Counted from the first letter of the stretch, positions 15,191 through 24,630 are shown. The stretch: 64,000 nucleotides of DNA from Streptomyces sp. NRRL S-646 (GCF_000720765.1 NZ_JODC01000006.1:310001-374000); one strand, 5' to 3'. A program made the numbers and translations. The notes: generated from the letters alone by a model not told the origin.

Positions 15191-16542
15191 GGGCCGAGCT
15201 GCGGCTGGCGTGGCTGCTGACCCGGAGTTCCGACCGCCGCGAAGGCTGGCGCGTGCTCCTCACCACGGTCGGCGCGGCCCTGGCGACCGGACTGGGGCTG
15301 GTGATCGCCGTGCTGCTGCCGCTGGAGGGCCACCACAGCATGTCCGTGGGCGGCGGCCTGCTCGACGACCCCGGCACCCGCATCGGCGTGATCTTCGCGC
15401 TGCTGATGCTGTTCATCCCGGTGCTCGGATTCCTCGGCCAGTGCGCTCGGATCGGCGCCGTGCACCGGGACCGCAGGCTGGCCGCGCTGCGGCTGGCGGG
15501 GGCCACGCCCGCCCAGGTGCGGCGGATCGCGGCGCTGGAGTCCGGGCTGGCGTGTCTGGCGGGTTCGGCGGTGGCCACGGTGTTCTCCGTGCTGATGCTG
15601 CTGCGGCTGTGGCGCAGCCCCGACCCCCTGGCCTGGGCGGGCGTCGCCGTGGTGGCGGTCGGGGTGCCGGTGCTTGGCGCGGCCGTGAGCGTGCTGGTGC
15701 TGCGGGGCGTGGTGGCCTCGCCGCTGGGGCGGGTGCGGCGGGTGCGGCCGGCCGAGGGTCCGGGGCGGATGTTCCGGGTGGCGACCGCGGTGCTCGCGCT
15801 GACGGTGGTGTACATCGTCGTCATCCCCTTCTTCCATGACATCCCGTTCGAGTTCGCGCTCGCCCCGCTGACCGTGTTCGCCGTGTGTCTGCTGGTCGGC
15901 GCGGTGGCGGTGTGGCTGACCGGGGCGTCGGCCCGGCAGCTGGGCGAGGGACTCACCGCCCGCGCCAAGAGCCCGGCGGTGCTGATCGCGGCGGGACGGC
16001 TGCGCGACGACCCGTGGGCGGCGGCACGCACGCATGCCGCGGTGCTGCTGGTGACGGTGGTGGCCTCGGGCTTCGCGGGCGTACGGCAGGTGATGCTGTC
16101 GCAGCTGCACTCCTCGCACGAGCAGTACGCCGAAGGGAACGGGTTCTACGAGAACGGTCTGAACCTGACCGGCGCCGCGATCCTCGTCGCCCTCGCGCTC
16201 CTGCTGACCGCGCTCGCCGTGGGCACCGCCGAGTCCGTCGCCACCCGGCGCCGGGGTCTGGCCGCACAGGCCGCCGCCGGGGTGCCGCACGGCGTACTGG
16301 CCCGGGCGCTGCTGCTGGAGACCGCGGTGCCGCTGGCGCCCGCGATCGCGGCGGCCGGCCTCGGCGGCACGGTGATCAGCTTCTGGTACGGCTCGATCGC
16401 CTCGGCCCACGCGGCACTGCCCGTGCCGTACGCCGCGCTCCTGGTCCCGCTCGCCGTCTACCCGGCCTGTCTGCTGGCGGCAGCCACCTCGCTGCCGCTG
16501 CTGCGCCGCTCGATCCGCCCCGCGGAGCTGCGCTACGCATGA
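15187..16542 (+). CDS. FtsX-like ABC transporter permease
   Basis: A 451-residue integral membrane protein whose ATG overlaps the ATPase stop (ATGA). It has about ten hydrophobic segments in two halves. The FtsX-domain hallmark VHRDRRLAALRLAGATPAQVRRI lies near residue 95, and a second, weaker copy ESVATRRRGLAAQAAAGV near residue 345. A periplasmic stretch (HSSHEQYAEGNGFYENG) lies before the second domain. With the ATPase it forms a PadR-controlled exporter, probably for antibiotic or membrane-stress resistance (inference from PadR-ABC operons elsewhere). Confidence 0.88.
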   Translation: MRAELRLAWLLTRSSDRREGWRVLLTTVGAALATGLGLVIAVLLPLEGHHSMSVGGGLLDDPGTRIGVIFALLMLFIPVLGFLGQCARIGAVHRDRRLAALRLAGATPAQVRRIAALESGLACLAGSAVATVFSVLMLLRLWRSPDPLAWAGVAVVAVGVPVLGAAVSVLVLRGVVASPLGRVRRVRPAEGPGRMFRVATAVLALTVVYIVVIPFFHDIPFEFALAPLTVFAVCLLVGAVAVWLTGASARQLGEGLTARAKSPAVLIAAGRLRDDPWAAARTHAAVLLVTVVASGFAGVRQVMLSQLHSSHEQYAEGNGFYENGLNLTGAAILVALALLLTALAVGTAESVATRRRGLAAQAAAGVPHGVLARALLLETAVPLAPAIAAAGLGGTVISFWYGSIASAHAALPVPYAALLVPLAVYPACLLAAATSLPLLRRSIRPAELRYA

Positions 16543-16552
16543 CGGTCCGGCT

Positions 16553-16606
16553 CCGGGAGCACGGGGGACTCCCGGGGCCGGGCGGTGACCGCAGGCCCCG
16601 TCACCG
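16553..16606. terminator. Hairpins between convergent permease and HNH genes
   Basis: Two successive stems, CCGGGAG-N9-CTCCCGG (16553-16575) and CGGTGAC-N10-GTCACCG (16583-16606), occupy the short gap between two convergent genes and probably terminate both. Confidence 0.55.
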
Positions 16607-16629
16607 GGGGTATGCGAAGGCCCGGATCG

Positions 16630-17166
16630 TCAGGCGGAAATGCCGTCGATCCGGGCCATGGCGTCCTCCGCGCCGTACGGCTGCAAGTACGGCAGCCAGC
16701 GCGGGTCCCTATGGCCGGTGCCGATGATGCGCCAGGCCAGGCCGGTGGGTGGAGCGGGTTTGTGGCGCAGCCGCCAGCCGATCTCGAAGAGGTGTCGGTC
16801 GGCCTTCACGTGGTTGCAGCGGCGGCAGGACGCCACCACGTTGTCCCAGACGTGTTTGCCCCCGCGGCTGCGCGGGATGACGTGGTCGACGCTGGTTGCG
16901 ACGCCACCGCAGTACATGCACCGGCCCCCGTCGCGCGCGAAGAGCGCCCTACGGGTCAGAGGAACGGGCCCCCGATAGGGAACCCGGACGAATCGCTTGA
17001 GCCGGACCACGCTGGGTGCGGGGACTGTGACGGTTGCGCTGTGCATGAAGGCGCCGGATTCCTCCAAGGAGACAGCCTTGTTCTCCAGGACGAGGACGAG
17101 CGCGCGACGGAGCGGTACGACGCCGAGTGGCTCGTACGACGCGTTGAGGACCAGGACATGCGGCAC
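16630..17166 (-). CDS. HNH endonuclease
   Basis: A 178-residue protein from the GTG at 17166, which follows AAGGAGG at 5 bases; longer frames upstream are unsupported. The N-terminal half (VLNASYEPLGVVPLRRAL) is typical of the actinobacterial HNH family found in nearly every Streptomyces. The nuclease motif follows: CMYCGG, then SVDHVIPRSRGG, then ASCRRCNHVKAD. It contains both zinc-binding Cys pairs and the catalytic His of the DH pair. These proteins are chromosomal housekeeping genes of unknown role, not markers of a mobile element. Confidence 0.92.
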   Translation of the reverse strand: MPHVLVLNASYEPLGVVPLRRALVLVLENKAVSLEESGAFMHSATVTVPAPSVVRLKRFVRVPYRGPVPLTRRALFARDGGRCMYCGGVATSVDHVIPRSRGGKHVWDNVVASCRRCNHVKADRHLFEIGWRLRHKPAPPTGLAWRIIGTGHRDPRWLPYLQPYGAEDAMARIDGISA

Positions 17167-17489
17167 GGATGCCTCCTTGGGCGTCGGCGGCGCGTGGCTC
17201 GCGCCGGGACGATCTGTAGTCAGTCTCCCCTCTTGCCTGGTGGAAGCGCCACCATGTCCCGGTAACGGGCTGGGAGTGTTTTCGACCACATCTGATTCAT
17301 CCCCCGGAGGGGCATCGGTTTATCCCACCTGCTCAACCCGGGGTGGGCACGGTCTCTCCTCAGAAGATGGCAAGGATTCGCACACCATGCCCCGATAGTG
17401 TGGTGGGCCTGCCCTCCCGGTGACCTTTTCGTGACCTTGACCGAGTCGACGTACGGGACGGCAGACCGTTGCACCTGGAGGTACCTGCC
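17167..17489. promoter_or_regulatory. 323-base gap between divergent HNH and MscS genes
   Basis: No open frame with coding character is seen. The stretch contains short stem-loops (CCCACC and GGGTGGG around 17328-17345; a CACACCA/TGTGGTG pair near 17379-17405). It presumably holds promoters for both genes. No riboswitch family is recognised. Confidence 0.4.
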
Positions 17490-18587
17490 GTGTCCTTGCC
17501 CGCCGTCCTACTGGCCGCCGGTTCGTCGCCGTCGCCGACCCCCTCGGAGTCGACGACCCCGGCGGTCCCCACGTTCCAGGACGCCCAGGAGAGCGCGACC
17601 AACGCCGCCAGCTGGGTGGAGCAGAACTGGTCCACGTGGCTCGCGATCGGCCTCAGGGTCCTGCTGATCCTGGTGATAGCCGGGGTGCTCAGAGCGGTCG
17701 TGCAGCGGGCGATCACCAAGCTGATAGACCGGATGACCCGCACCGCCGAGGCGGTCGACGGCACCTCGCTGGGCGGCCTGCTGGTCAACAACGAGCGCCG
17801 CCGCCAGCGCTCCCAGGCGATCGGCTCGGTGCTGCGCTCGGTCGCGTCCTTCGCGATCCTCGGCACCGCGGCCCTGATGATCCTGGCCGCGTTCCAGATC
17901 AACCTGGCCCCGCTGCTCGCCTCCGCCGGTGTCGCAGGTGTGGCGATCGGTTTCGGCGCCCGGAACCTGGTCACGGACTTCCTCTCCGGCGTCTTCATGA
18001 TCCTGGAGGACCAGTACGGCGTCGGCGACTCGATCGACGCGGGCGTCGCGTCCGGTGAGGTCATTGAGGTCGGCCTGCGCGTGACGAAGCTGCGCGGCGC
18101 GAGCGGCGAGATCTGGTACGTCCGCAACGGCGAGGTCAAGCGCATCGGCAACCTCTCCCAGGGCTGGGCGACGGCTGGCGTGGACGTGACCGTGAAGGCG
18201 AACGAGGACCTGGACCGGGTGAAGGCCACCCTCGACGAGGTCGCCGAGAAGATGAGCGCGGAGGAGCCCTGGAACGAGCTCCTGTGGAGCCCGATCGAGG
18301 TCCTCGGCCTGGACAGCGTGCTGCTGGACTCGATGGTGGTCCGCGTCTCCGCGAAGACGATGCCCGGCAAGTCCCTCACCGTCGAACGGGAACTGCGCTG
18401 GCGCATCAAGCGCGCCTTCGACGCGGCGAACATCCGCATCGTGGGCGGCGCGACGGCCCCTCTGGACGAGGAGGAGGCCGCCGACCCGACGGCGGCGGTC
18501 GCGGCTCCGTCGGTGTTCTCCAACTCCGATTCCCCGCAGGCGGCAGCGGCATCACCGATCATCCAGCAGCGGTCGGCGCCGAAGTAA
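17490..18587 (+). CDS. MscS-family mechanosensitive ion channel
   Basis: A 365-residue protein from the GTG at 17490, with GGAGG 9 bases upstream. A Pro/Thr-rich N-terminus is followed by three helices at about residues 48-70, 112-132 and 137-165. The third helix carries the pore-lining MscS signature (LLASAGVAGVAIGFGARNLV), followed by the beta domain (LEDQYGVGDSIDAG, LRGASGEIWYVRNGE). It opens under membrane tension on osmotic downshift. It is a single gene followed by a strong terminator. The tail is low-complexity and acidic. Confidence 0.92.
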   Translation: MSLPAVLLAAGSSPSPTPSESTTPAVPTFQDAQESATNAASWVEQNWSTWLAIGLRVLLILVIAGVLRAVVQRAITKLIDRMTRTAEAVDGTSLGGLLVNNERRRQRSQAIGSVLRSVASFAILGTAALMILAAFQINLAPLLASAGVAGVAIGFGARNLVTDFLSGVFMILEDQYGVGDSIDAGVASGEVIEVGLRVTKLRGASGEIWYVRNGEVKRIGNLSQGWATAGVDVTVKANEDLDRVKATLDEVAEKMSAEEPWNELLWSPIEVLGLDSVLLDSMVVRVSAKTMPGKSLTVERELRWRIKRAFDAANIRIVGGATAPLDEEEAADPTAAVAAPSVFSNSDSPQAAAASPIIQQRSAPK

Positions 18588-18616
18588 GGCCCGGCCGGCC
18601 CCACCAGTCACTCCCG

Positions 18617-18654
18617 CCGCCCCCGAGGTAACGAGTCCGTTGCCTCGGGGGCGG
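18617..18654 (+). terminator. Rho-independent terminator after the MscS gene
   Basis: A 17-bp stem (CCGCCCCCGAGGTAACG with CGTTGCCTCGGGGGCGG, one G-T pair) has an AGTC loop and is followed by a T-rich run (TTTCTCTT). Confidence 0.9.
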
Positions 18655-18703
18655 TTTCTCTTGACGCCTCCTTCGCCCTGGGCTTACGTTCCTTTCCAGC
18701 CAA

Positions 18704-18751
18704 TAGGAAACTTTCCTAACAGTGATCAGTGGGTCCTCGACACAGTGATCA
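18704..18751 (+). promoter_or_regulatory. CsnR (ROK) operator and adjacent direct repeats
   Basis: TAGGAAACTTTCCTA at 18704-18718 is an exact palindrome around a central C, matching the AGGAAAGTTTCCT-type operator described for CsnR upstream of chitosanase and csn genes. ACAGTGATCA occurs twice as a direct repeat just after it (18719-18728 and 18742-18751). The csnR start is 40 bases further on, so the operon is probably autoregulated. Confidence 0.8.
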
Positions 18752-18790
18752 ATGAGAAGCTGGGCAGTCGAAAGGCAGGTGGCGACCCAC

Positions 18791-20002
18791 ATGGCAGGAA
18801 CAGCCGGCACGCCGGGCACCCCGCGCGTCCTGCGCGCCATGAACGACCGCGCCGCCCTGGACCTCCTCCTGGAGCACGGCCCGCTGTCCCGCACGCGGAT
18901 CGGCAAGCTCACCGGCCTCTCCAAGCCGACCGCCTCCCAGCTGCTCGCCCGCCTCGAAGCGGCCGGGCTCGTCCTCGCCACCGGCACCACCGAGGGACGC
19001 CCCGGCCCCAACGCCCAGCTGTACGAGGTCAATCCGGCCGCGGCATACGCCGCCGGGCTCGACGTCACCCCCGAGCGTGTCCTCGCCGCCGTCGCCGACA
19101 TCACCGGCCGCACGGTGGGCTCCTTCGAGCTCCCGACCCCCGGCAGGCGGCCCACCCAGCCCGTCGTCCGGCAGGTCACCGACGCCCTCGACGGCGCCGT
19201 GAAGGCCGCGGGGCTCGCCCGCGACGACATCCACCGGCTCGTCATCGGCACCCCCGGCGCCTTCGACCCCAACACCGGCCGCCTGCGCTACGCCTCCCAT
19301 CTGCCCGGCTGGCACACCCCGGCCCTCCTCGACGAACTCGCCGCCGCCCTGCCGATGCCGGTCGAGTACGAGAACGACGTCAACCTCGCCGCCGTCGCCG
19401 AACAGCGGCTGGGCGCGGCCCGCGGACACGAGGACTTCGTACTGCTGTGGAACGAGGGAGGCCTCGGTGCCGCCCTCGTCCTCGGCGGGCGACTGCACCG
19501 CGGCTGGACCGGCGGCGCGGGAGAGGTGGGTTTCCTTCCTGTTCCCGGTGCGCCGCTGGTCCGGCATGTCACCAAAGCCAACAGTGGTGGCTACCAGGAG
19601 CTGGCCGGCTCCCAGGCCATCCCGCACCTCGCCGGTGAACTCGGCATCGGAAACATCCCCTCAGGGCCGTACGCCGAGGTCGCCGCCGCCCTCGTCGAGC
19701 GGGCCGCCGCCGAGGACACCGTCCTGAACCGCAAGCTGCTGCAGACGTACGCGACCCGGCTGGCCACCGGTCTCGCCTCCCTCGTCTCCGTCCTCGACCC
19801 CGAACTCGTCGTCCTCAGCGGCGCCTCGCTGACCTCCGGCGGCGAGGTGCTGCGCGCCCTCGTCCAGGCCGAGCTGGAGGAGCTGGCGGCCTCCCGGCCC
19901 CGGCTCGTGGTCGGCGACGTCCGTGAACACCCCGTGCTGCGCGGCGCGTTGGAGAGCGCCCTCGCGACCACCCGCGACGAGGTCTTCGACACCTCGCGCT
20001 GA
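18791..20002 (+). CDS. csnR: ROK-family transcriptional repressor of chitosan use
   Basis: A 403-residue ROK regulator from the ATG at 18791. The winged HTH is at about residues 20-75 (LSRTRIGKLTGLSKPTASQL). A ROK sugar-kinase-like domain follows (residues 85-400), with the sugar-site segment GWTGGAGEVGFLPVPG and a degenerate phosphate loop (EGGLGAAL), as in non-catalytic ROK repressors. The context (a TAGGAAA palindrome upstream; substrate-binding protein, two permeases, GH4 enzyme and kinase downstream) is that of S. coelicolor csnR-K (SCO2657-2662). There, CsnR represses chitosanase and uptake genes until glucosamine oligomers appear. The ortholog call is from memory of that operon. Confidence 0.88.
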   Translation: MAGTAGTPGTPRVLRAMNDRAALDLLLEHGPLSRTRIGKLTGLSKPTASQLLARLEAAGLVLATGTTEGRPGPNAQLYEVNPAAAYAAGLDVTPERVLAAVADITGRTVGSFELPTPGRRPTQPVVRQVTDALDGAVKAAGLARDDIHRLVIGTPGAFDPNTGRLRYASHLPGWHTPALLDELAAALPMPVEYENDVNLAAVAEQRLGAARGHEDFVLLWNEGGLGAALVLGGRLHRGWTGGAGEVGFLPVPGAPLVRHVTKANSGGYQELAGSQAIPHLAGELGIGNIPSGPYAEVAAALVERAAAEDTVLNRKLLQTYATRLATGLASLVSVLDPELVVLSGASLTSGGEVLRALVQAELEELAASRPRLVVGDVREHPVLRGALESALATTRDEVFDTSR

Positions 20003-20099
20003 CACCCCGTACGCACCGCGTCCGCACCGCGTACGGGCCCCCGCACTCACCCCCCGCCTTCCCTCACCATCCCCTGCCCTGTCCCTGGGAGACCCTGCC

Positions 20100-21437
20100 A
20101 TGCCCGGAATATCCCGGAAAGCGGCCCTCGCTCTCGCCGCCTCCGCCTCCCTCGCCCTGCTCGCCACCGCATGTACCGGCCAGTCCTCCTCGAGCGCCGA
20201 CGACGACGCCTCGAAGGACACGACCATCAACTTCTGGCACGCCTGGAGCGCGCCCAATGAAGTGAAGGCCGTCAACTCCCTGATCGCCGGCTTCGAGAAG
20301 GCACACCCCAACATCCATGTGAACGTCGTCGCCAACATGACCGACGACAAGATCAACCAGGCCCTGCGCACGGGCGGCGACAAGGCTCCGGACGTCATCT
20401 CCTCCTTCACCACCAACAACGTCGGAAAGTTCTGCTCGTCGGGTGCGCTGGTCGACCTGGGCCCCTTCTTCAAGAAGGCGGGCATCGACCCGGCGACGAC
20501 GTTCCCGAAGGCGATGAGCGAGTACACCCAGTTCGACGGCAACCGCTGCGCGGCACCGCTGCTGGGCGACGCGTACGGGCTCTACTACAACAAGACGGCC
20601 TTCGCGAAGGCGGGTATCAGGACTCCGCCGAAGACATGGTCCGAATTCGAGGCCGACGCCAAGAAACTGACCGTCCCGGACGGCGACAGCTACAAGCAGC
20701 TCGGCTTCATGCCGGACTACCACGGCTGGGAGACCACGACCGAGCACTACTTCGGCCAGTTCTCTCCGACGTACTTCAACAGGGCCGGCAAGTCTCAGCT
20801 CGCCACGGACCCCGCATTCGAGGCCGGATTCACGCTCCAGAAGAAGCTCGTCGACGAACTCGGCGGCTTCAAGAAGCTGGAGACCTACCGCTCCAAGCTC
20901 GGTGACGAATGGGGTGTCAAGCACCCCTTCCACACCGGTCAGGTGGCCATGCAGCTGGACGGCGAATGGCGCCTGGGAATGGCCCTGGACGCCAAGCCGA
21001 AGTTCGACATCGGGGTGGCCCCGCTGCCCGTCCCCGACGACCAGGCGAGCCAGTACGGCAAGGGCTACATCACCGGCACCATCACCGGCATCTCCGCCGC
21101 CAGCCACAAGCAGAACGCGGCCTGGGAGCTGGTGAAGTACATGACCACGGACACGGACGCCGTGGTGAACTTCTCCAACGCCATCCACAACGTGCCCTCG
21201 ACGCTGGCCGCCCTGAAGTCCCCGAAGCTGAAGTACGACCCGCGCTTCAAGACATTCCTGGACATCGCCGCGAACCCGAACTCGACCACCTCTCCCGCTT
21301 CCATCAACGGCGGGGTGTACCTCACGACGATCCAGAACTTCGGCTACGACTACGAGAGCGGAAAGGTCACCGACCTCGAGGCGGGCCTGAAGAAGACGGC
21401 CGCGCAGATCGACACGGACATCGCGCAGGCGAAGTAG
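20100..21437 (+). CDS. csnE: Chitosan-oligosaccharide ABC transporter substrate-binding lipoprotein
   Basis: A 445-residue extracellular solute-binding protein of the family-1 sugar type. The start ATG at 20100 opens a lipoprotein signal with lipobox LLATAC (Cys at about residue 26), followed by a Ser/Asp-rich linker and the two-lobe binding fold (INFWHAWSAPNEVKAVNSLI). In the csn operon it binds D-glucosamine oligosaccharides released by secreted chitosanase and delivers them to CsnF/CsnG. No ATPase gene is present in the operon. As in other Streptomyces sugar importers, the shared ATPase MsiK is the likely motor (known for the family, not visible here). Confidence 0.88.
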   Translation: MPGISRKAALALAASASLALLATACTGQSSSSADDDASKDTTINFWHAWSAPNEVKAVNSLIAGFEKAHPNIHVNVVANMTDDKINQALRTGGDKAPDVISSFTTNNVGKFCSSGALVDLGPFFKKAGIDPATTFPKAMSEYTQFDGNRCAAPLLGDAYGLYYNKTAFAKAGIRTPPKTWSEFEADAKKLTVPDGDSYKQLGFMPDYHGWETTTEHYFGQFSPTYFNRAGKSQLATDPAFEAGFTLQKKLVDELGGFKKLETYRSKLGDEWGVKHPFHTGQVAMQLDGEWRLGMALDAKPKFDIGVAPLPVPDDQASQYGKGYITGTITGISAASHKQNAAWELVKYMTTDTDAVVNFSNAIHNVPSTLAALKSPKLKYDPRFKTFLDIAANPNSTTSPASINGGVYLTTIQNFGYDYESGKVTDLEAGLKKTAAQIDTDIAQAK

Positions 21438-22379
21438 ATGGCCACGATCACCTTGGCGTCGAAGCGCCGTAAATCGGCGCTTCGGACCCTCGCCTTCATG
21501 TCGCCCTGGTTGATCGGGTTCGCGGTCTTCTTCGCGTACCCGATGCTTTCCACGGTCTACTTCTCCTTCATGCACTACGACGGCTTCAAACCGCCGACGT
21601 GGAGCGGCACGAAGAACTGGACCTACGTCTTCGAGCACTATCCCTACTTCTGGCCCGCCCTGCGGAACACGCTCTGGCTGGTCCTGGTGACCGTCACGCT
21701 CCGGGTCCTGTTCGGGCTCGCCATCGGCCTGCTCATCACGAAGATCAAGACAGCCACAGGCGTATTCCGCACTCTGTTCTACCTGCCCTACCTGGCTCCG
21801 CCGGTGGCATCCACCATGGCCTTCGCGTTCCTCCTCAACCCCGGAACGGGCCCGGTCAACTCGATCCTGGAGAAGCTCGGCATCCCGGCCCCCGGCTGGT
21901 TCAACGACCCGGCCTGGTCGAAGCCCGCCCTCACCCTCTTGTTCCTGTGGGGGATCGGCGACCTCATGGTCATCTTCATGGCCGCGCTGCTCGACGTGCC
22001 CCAGGAGCAGTACGAGGCGGCCGAGTTGGACGGCGCGTCGGCCTGGCAACGGTTCCGGTTCGTCACCCTTCCCAACATCTCGCCGATCATCATGTTCGCC
22101 GTCGTCACCGGTGTGATCGCGGCCATGCAGTGCTACACCCAGCCCCTGATCGCGGGGAAGGTCGCCTCGGGCGTGATCCAGGGCGCGGGCACCCAGTTCG
22201 AGCCCGGTTACCCGGAGAAGTCGACCCTCACCCTCCCCCAACTCGTCTACAACCTCGGCTTCCAGCGCTTCGACTACGGCTCCGCGTGCGTCGTCGCCCT
22301 GGTCCTGTTCGCCCTGTCCATGGCGTTCACCGCGTTCCTGATGCGGCGCCGGGGCGGTCTCAACCTGGCAGGTGACTGA
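21438..22379 (+). CDS. csnF: Sugar ABC transporter permease
   Basis: A 313-residue permease of the MalF/UgpA type, starting at the base after the csnE stop. It has six helices between residues 15 and 300. The cytoplasmic EAA loop is EQYEAAELDGASAWQRFRF followed by VTLP, the site that docks the ATPase. It forms the membrane channel with CsnG for uptake of chitosan oligosaccharides. Confidence 0.9.
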   Translation: MATITLASKRRKSALRTLAFMSPWLIGFAVFFAYPMLSTVYFSFMHYDGFKPPTWSGTKNWTYVFEHYPYFWPALRNTLWLVLVTVTLRVLFGLAIGLLITKIKTATGVFRTLFYLPYLAPPVASTMAFAFLLNPGTGPVNSILEKLGIPAPGWFNDPAWSKPALTLLFLWGIGDLMVIFMAALLDVPQEQYEAAELDGASAWQRFRFVTLPNISPIIMFAVVTGVIAAMQCYTQPLIAGKVASGVIQGAGTQFEPGYPEKSTLTLPQLVYNLGFQRFDYGSACVVALVLFALSMAFTAFLMRRRGGLNLAGD

Positions 22380-22381
22380 CC

Positions 22382-23275
22382 ATGGCCCAAGTACTGGACA
22401 AGCCCGTGCGGTTGACGACACCCGTCACCCCCGCCGAACGCACGGCCCGCCGGAAGACGCTGCTGGAGTGGATCGCGATCCACTCCCTCGGGGTGGCCGC
22501 CGCGCTCTTCTTCACCCTCCCCTTCGTCTTCGTCCTCCTGACCTCCCTGATGAGCGACACCCAGGCCCTCAGCCGGGACCTGTTCCCGCACACCTGGGAG
22601 TGGGGCAACTACAAGAAGGTCTTCGACACCCCGGGCTTCCTCACCTGGTGGAAGAACACGCTGATCTACGCGGGACTGGGAACAGTCCTTACAGTCGTCT
22701 CGTCGATCCCGGTGGCGTACGCGCTCGCCAAGTTCCGCTTCCGGGGCCGCAATCTCTCCCTGATGCTGGTCATCTCGATGATGATGCTGCCGCCCCAGGT
22801 GGTCATCATCCCGATGTACCTGTTCTGGGCGAAGCAGCTGGACCTGTCGGGCACACTGTGGCCGCTGATCATCCCGCTGGCGTTCGGGGACGCGTTCTCC
22901 ATCTTCCTGCTGCGCCAGTTCCTGCTGACCATCCCGAACGAGTATCTGGACGCAGCGAAGGTGGACGGCTGCACCGAACTGCGGACCCTGCTCAAGGTCG
23001 TCCTTCCGATGGCCAAGCCGGGCATCGCAGCGGTGGCCCTCTTCCAGTTCTTCAACGCCTGGAACGACTACTTCGGCCCCCAGATCTACGCCTCGGAGAA
23101 CCCGGGCGCCTGGACGCTGAGTTACGGACTGGAGTCCTTCAAGGGCGCGCACCACACCGACTGGAACCTCACCATGGCCGCGACCGTGCTGGTCATGGCC
23201 CCAGTGATCCTCGTGTTCTTCTTCGCCCAGAAGGCGTTCGTCGAGGGCGTCACGCTGACCGGAGTGAAGGGTTAA
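22382..23275 (+). CDS. csnG: Sugar ABC transporter permease
   Basis: A 297-residue permease of the MalG/UgpE type, two bases after csnF. Six helices and the EAA loop (YLDAAKVDGCTELRTLLKV followed by VLP) are present. The C-terminal FVEGVTLTGVKG is characteristic of this subfamily. It is the partner of CsnF. A palindromic repeat follows before csnH. Confidence 0.9.
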   Translation: MAQVLDKPVRLTTPVTPAERTARRKTLLEWIAIHSLGVAAALFFTLPFVFVLLTSLMSDTQALSRDLFPHTWEWGNYKKVFDTPGFLTWWKNTLIYAGLGTVLTVVSSIPVAYALAKFRFRGRNLSLMLVISMMMLPPQVVIIPMYLFWAKQLDLSGTLWPLIIPLAFGDAFSIFLLRQFLLTIPNEYLDAAKVDGCTELRTLLKVVLPMAKPGIAAVALFQFFNAWNDYFGPQIYASENPGAWTLSYGLESFKGAHHTDWNLTMAATVLVMAPVILVFFFAQKAFVEGVTLTGVKG

Positions 23276-23292
23276 CCATTCATGCTGCGTCT

Positions 23293-23320
23293 CCCCGGGG
23301 GACAACCCCCGGACCCCCGG
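23293..23320. repeat. 27-base palindromic repeat, copy 1 (inside csn operon)
   Basis: A CCCGGGGG-ACAA-CCCCCGG palindrome followed by ACCCCCGG. The 27-base unit is identical at 37655-37681. It lies between csnG and csnH and could act as an RNA stem-loop that adjusts relative expression within the operon. Confidence 0.75.
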
Positions 23321-23364
23321 CCGATCAAGCCCGTCCCCGGCGCCCGGAAGGGAGGGATCCTCCT

Positions 23365-24630
23365 GTGAAACTCACCGTGGTCGGCGGAGGCTCGACCTAC
23401 ACCCCCGAACTCATCGACGGCTTCGCCCGGTTGCGCGACACCCTGCCCGTCGAGGAACTGGTCCTCGTCGACCCGGCGCCCGAACGCCTGGAGCTGGTGG
23501 GCGGCCTGGCCCGCCGTATCTTCGCCAAGCAGGGGCACGACGGCCGGATCGTGACGACCGACGATCTCGACGCCGGCGTGGACGGCGCCGACGCCGTGCT
23601 GCTGCAGCTGCGCGTGGGCGGGCAGGCGGCCCGTGAGCAGGACGAGACCTGGCCGCTGGAGTGCGGCTGCGTCGGCCAGGAGACCACCGGCGCGGGCGGC
23701 CTGGCCAAGGCGCTGCGCACGGTCCCGGTGGTGCTGGACATCGCGGAACGGGTCCGCCGTACGAACCCGGGCGCCTGGATCGTCGACTTCACCAACCCGG
23801 TCGGCATCGTCACGCGCGCGTTGCTGCAGGCGGGCCACAAGGCGGTCGGCCTGTGCAACGTGGCGATCGGCTTCCAGCGGAAGTTCGCGGACCGGCTCGG
23901 CGTCTCACCGGCCGACATCCACCTCGACCACGTGGGCCTCAACCACCTCACCTGGGAGACCGGCGTACGCCTGGGCGGCCCCGAGGGCGAGAACGTCCTG
24001 CCCAAGCTGCTCGCCGAACACGGCGACGCGATCGCCGCCGACCTGCGGCTGCCGCGGGTCCTGCTCGACCGCCTGGGCGTCGTCCCGTCGTACTACCTGC
24101 GCTACTTCTACGCACACGACGAGGTCGTACGGGAGCTGCGCACCAAGCCCTCCCGGGCCGCCGAAGTCGCCGAGATGGAACGGAACCTGCTCAAGATGTA
24201 CGGCGATCCGGCCCTCGACGAGAAGCCGGAGCTGCTCGCCAAGCGGGGCGGCGCCTACTACTCGGAGGCGGCGGTGGACCTTGCCGCCGCCCTGCTGGGC
24301 TCGGCCGGCAGCCCGTACCAGGTCGTGAACACCCTCAACCGGGGCACGCTGCCGTTCCTGCCGGACGACGCCGTGATCGAGGTGCAGGCGGCGGTGGGCC
24401 CGAAGGGGCCGCTCCCGCTGCCGGTGCCGCCCGTCGACCCGCTGTACGCGGGCCTGATGGCGAATGTGACGGCGTACGAGGACCTGGCCCTGGAGGCGGC
24501 GCTGCGCGGCGGCCGCGACCGGGTGTTCAAAGCCCTCCTCGCCCACCCCCTCGTCGGCCAGTACGAGTACGCAGAAGCCCTCACCGACCGACTGATCGCA
24601 CACAACCGGGAGCATCTCGCGTGGGCATGA
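23365..24630 (+). CDS. csnH: GH4-family 6-phospho-beta-glucosidase-type hydrolase
   Basis: A 421-residue glycoside hydrolase family 4 enzyme starting at the GTG at 23365 after a GGGAGGGATCC ribosome site. The N-terminal Rossmann fold (VKLTVVGGGSTYTPELIDGF) binds NAD. GH4 metal and redox residues are visible: CGCVGQETTGAGG (metal Cys region), DFTNPVGIV, LCNVAIGFQ and DHVGLNHLTW. The mechanism is NAD- and metal-dependent oxidation-elimination, unusual among glycosidases. In the csn operon it probably cleaves imported (phospho)glucosamine oligomers. It is translationally coupled to csnK by ATGA. Confidence 0.9.
   Translation: MKLTVVGGGSTYTPELIDGFARLRDTLPVEELVLVDPAPERLELVGGLARRIFAKQGHDGRIVTTDDLDAGVDGADAVLLQLRVGGQAAREQDETWPLECGCVGQETTGAGGLAKALRTVPVVLDIAERVRRTNPGAWIVDFTNPVGIVTRALLQAGHKAVGLCNVAIGFQRKFADRLGVSPADIHLDHVGLNHLTWETGVRLGGPEGENVLPKLLAEHGDAIAADLRLPRVLLDRLGVVPSYYLRYFYAHDEVVRELRTKPSRAAEVAEMERNLLKMYGDPALDEKPELLAKRGGAYYSEAAVDLAAALLGSAGSPYQVVNTLNRGTLPFLPDDAVIEVQAAVGPKGPLPLPVPPVDPLYAGLMANVTAYEDLALEAALRGGRDRVFKALLAHPLVGQYEYAEALTDRLIAHNREHLAWA

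Noticed and set aside
16630..17166. HNH gene as sign of a mobile element or defence system
   Set aside because: This HNH family is a conserved chromosomal Streptomyces gene, and no integrase, repeat pair or partner gene surrounds it.
17167..17489. Possible riboswitch upstream of the MscS gene
   Set aside because: There are only short unconserved-looking hairpins, with no ydaO or other consensus recognisable by eye.
20064..22421. A 785-codon minus-strand frame across csnE and csnF
   Set aside because: It is antisense to clear ABC transporter genes and shows no motif.
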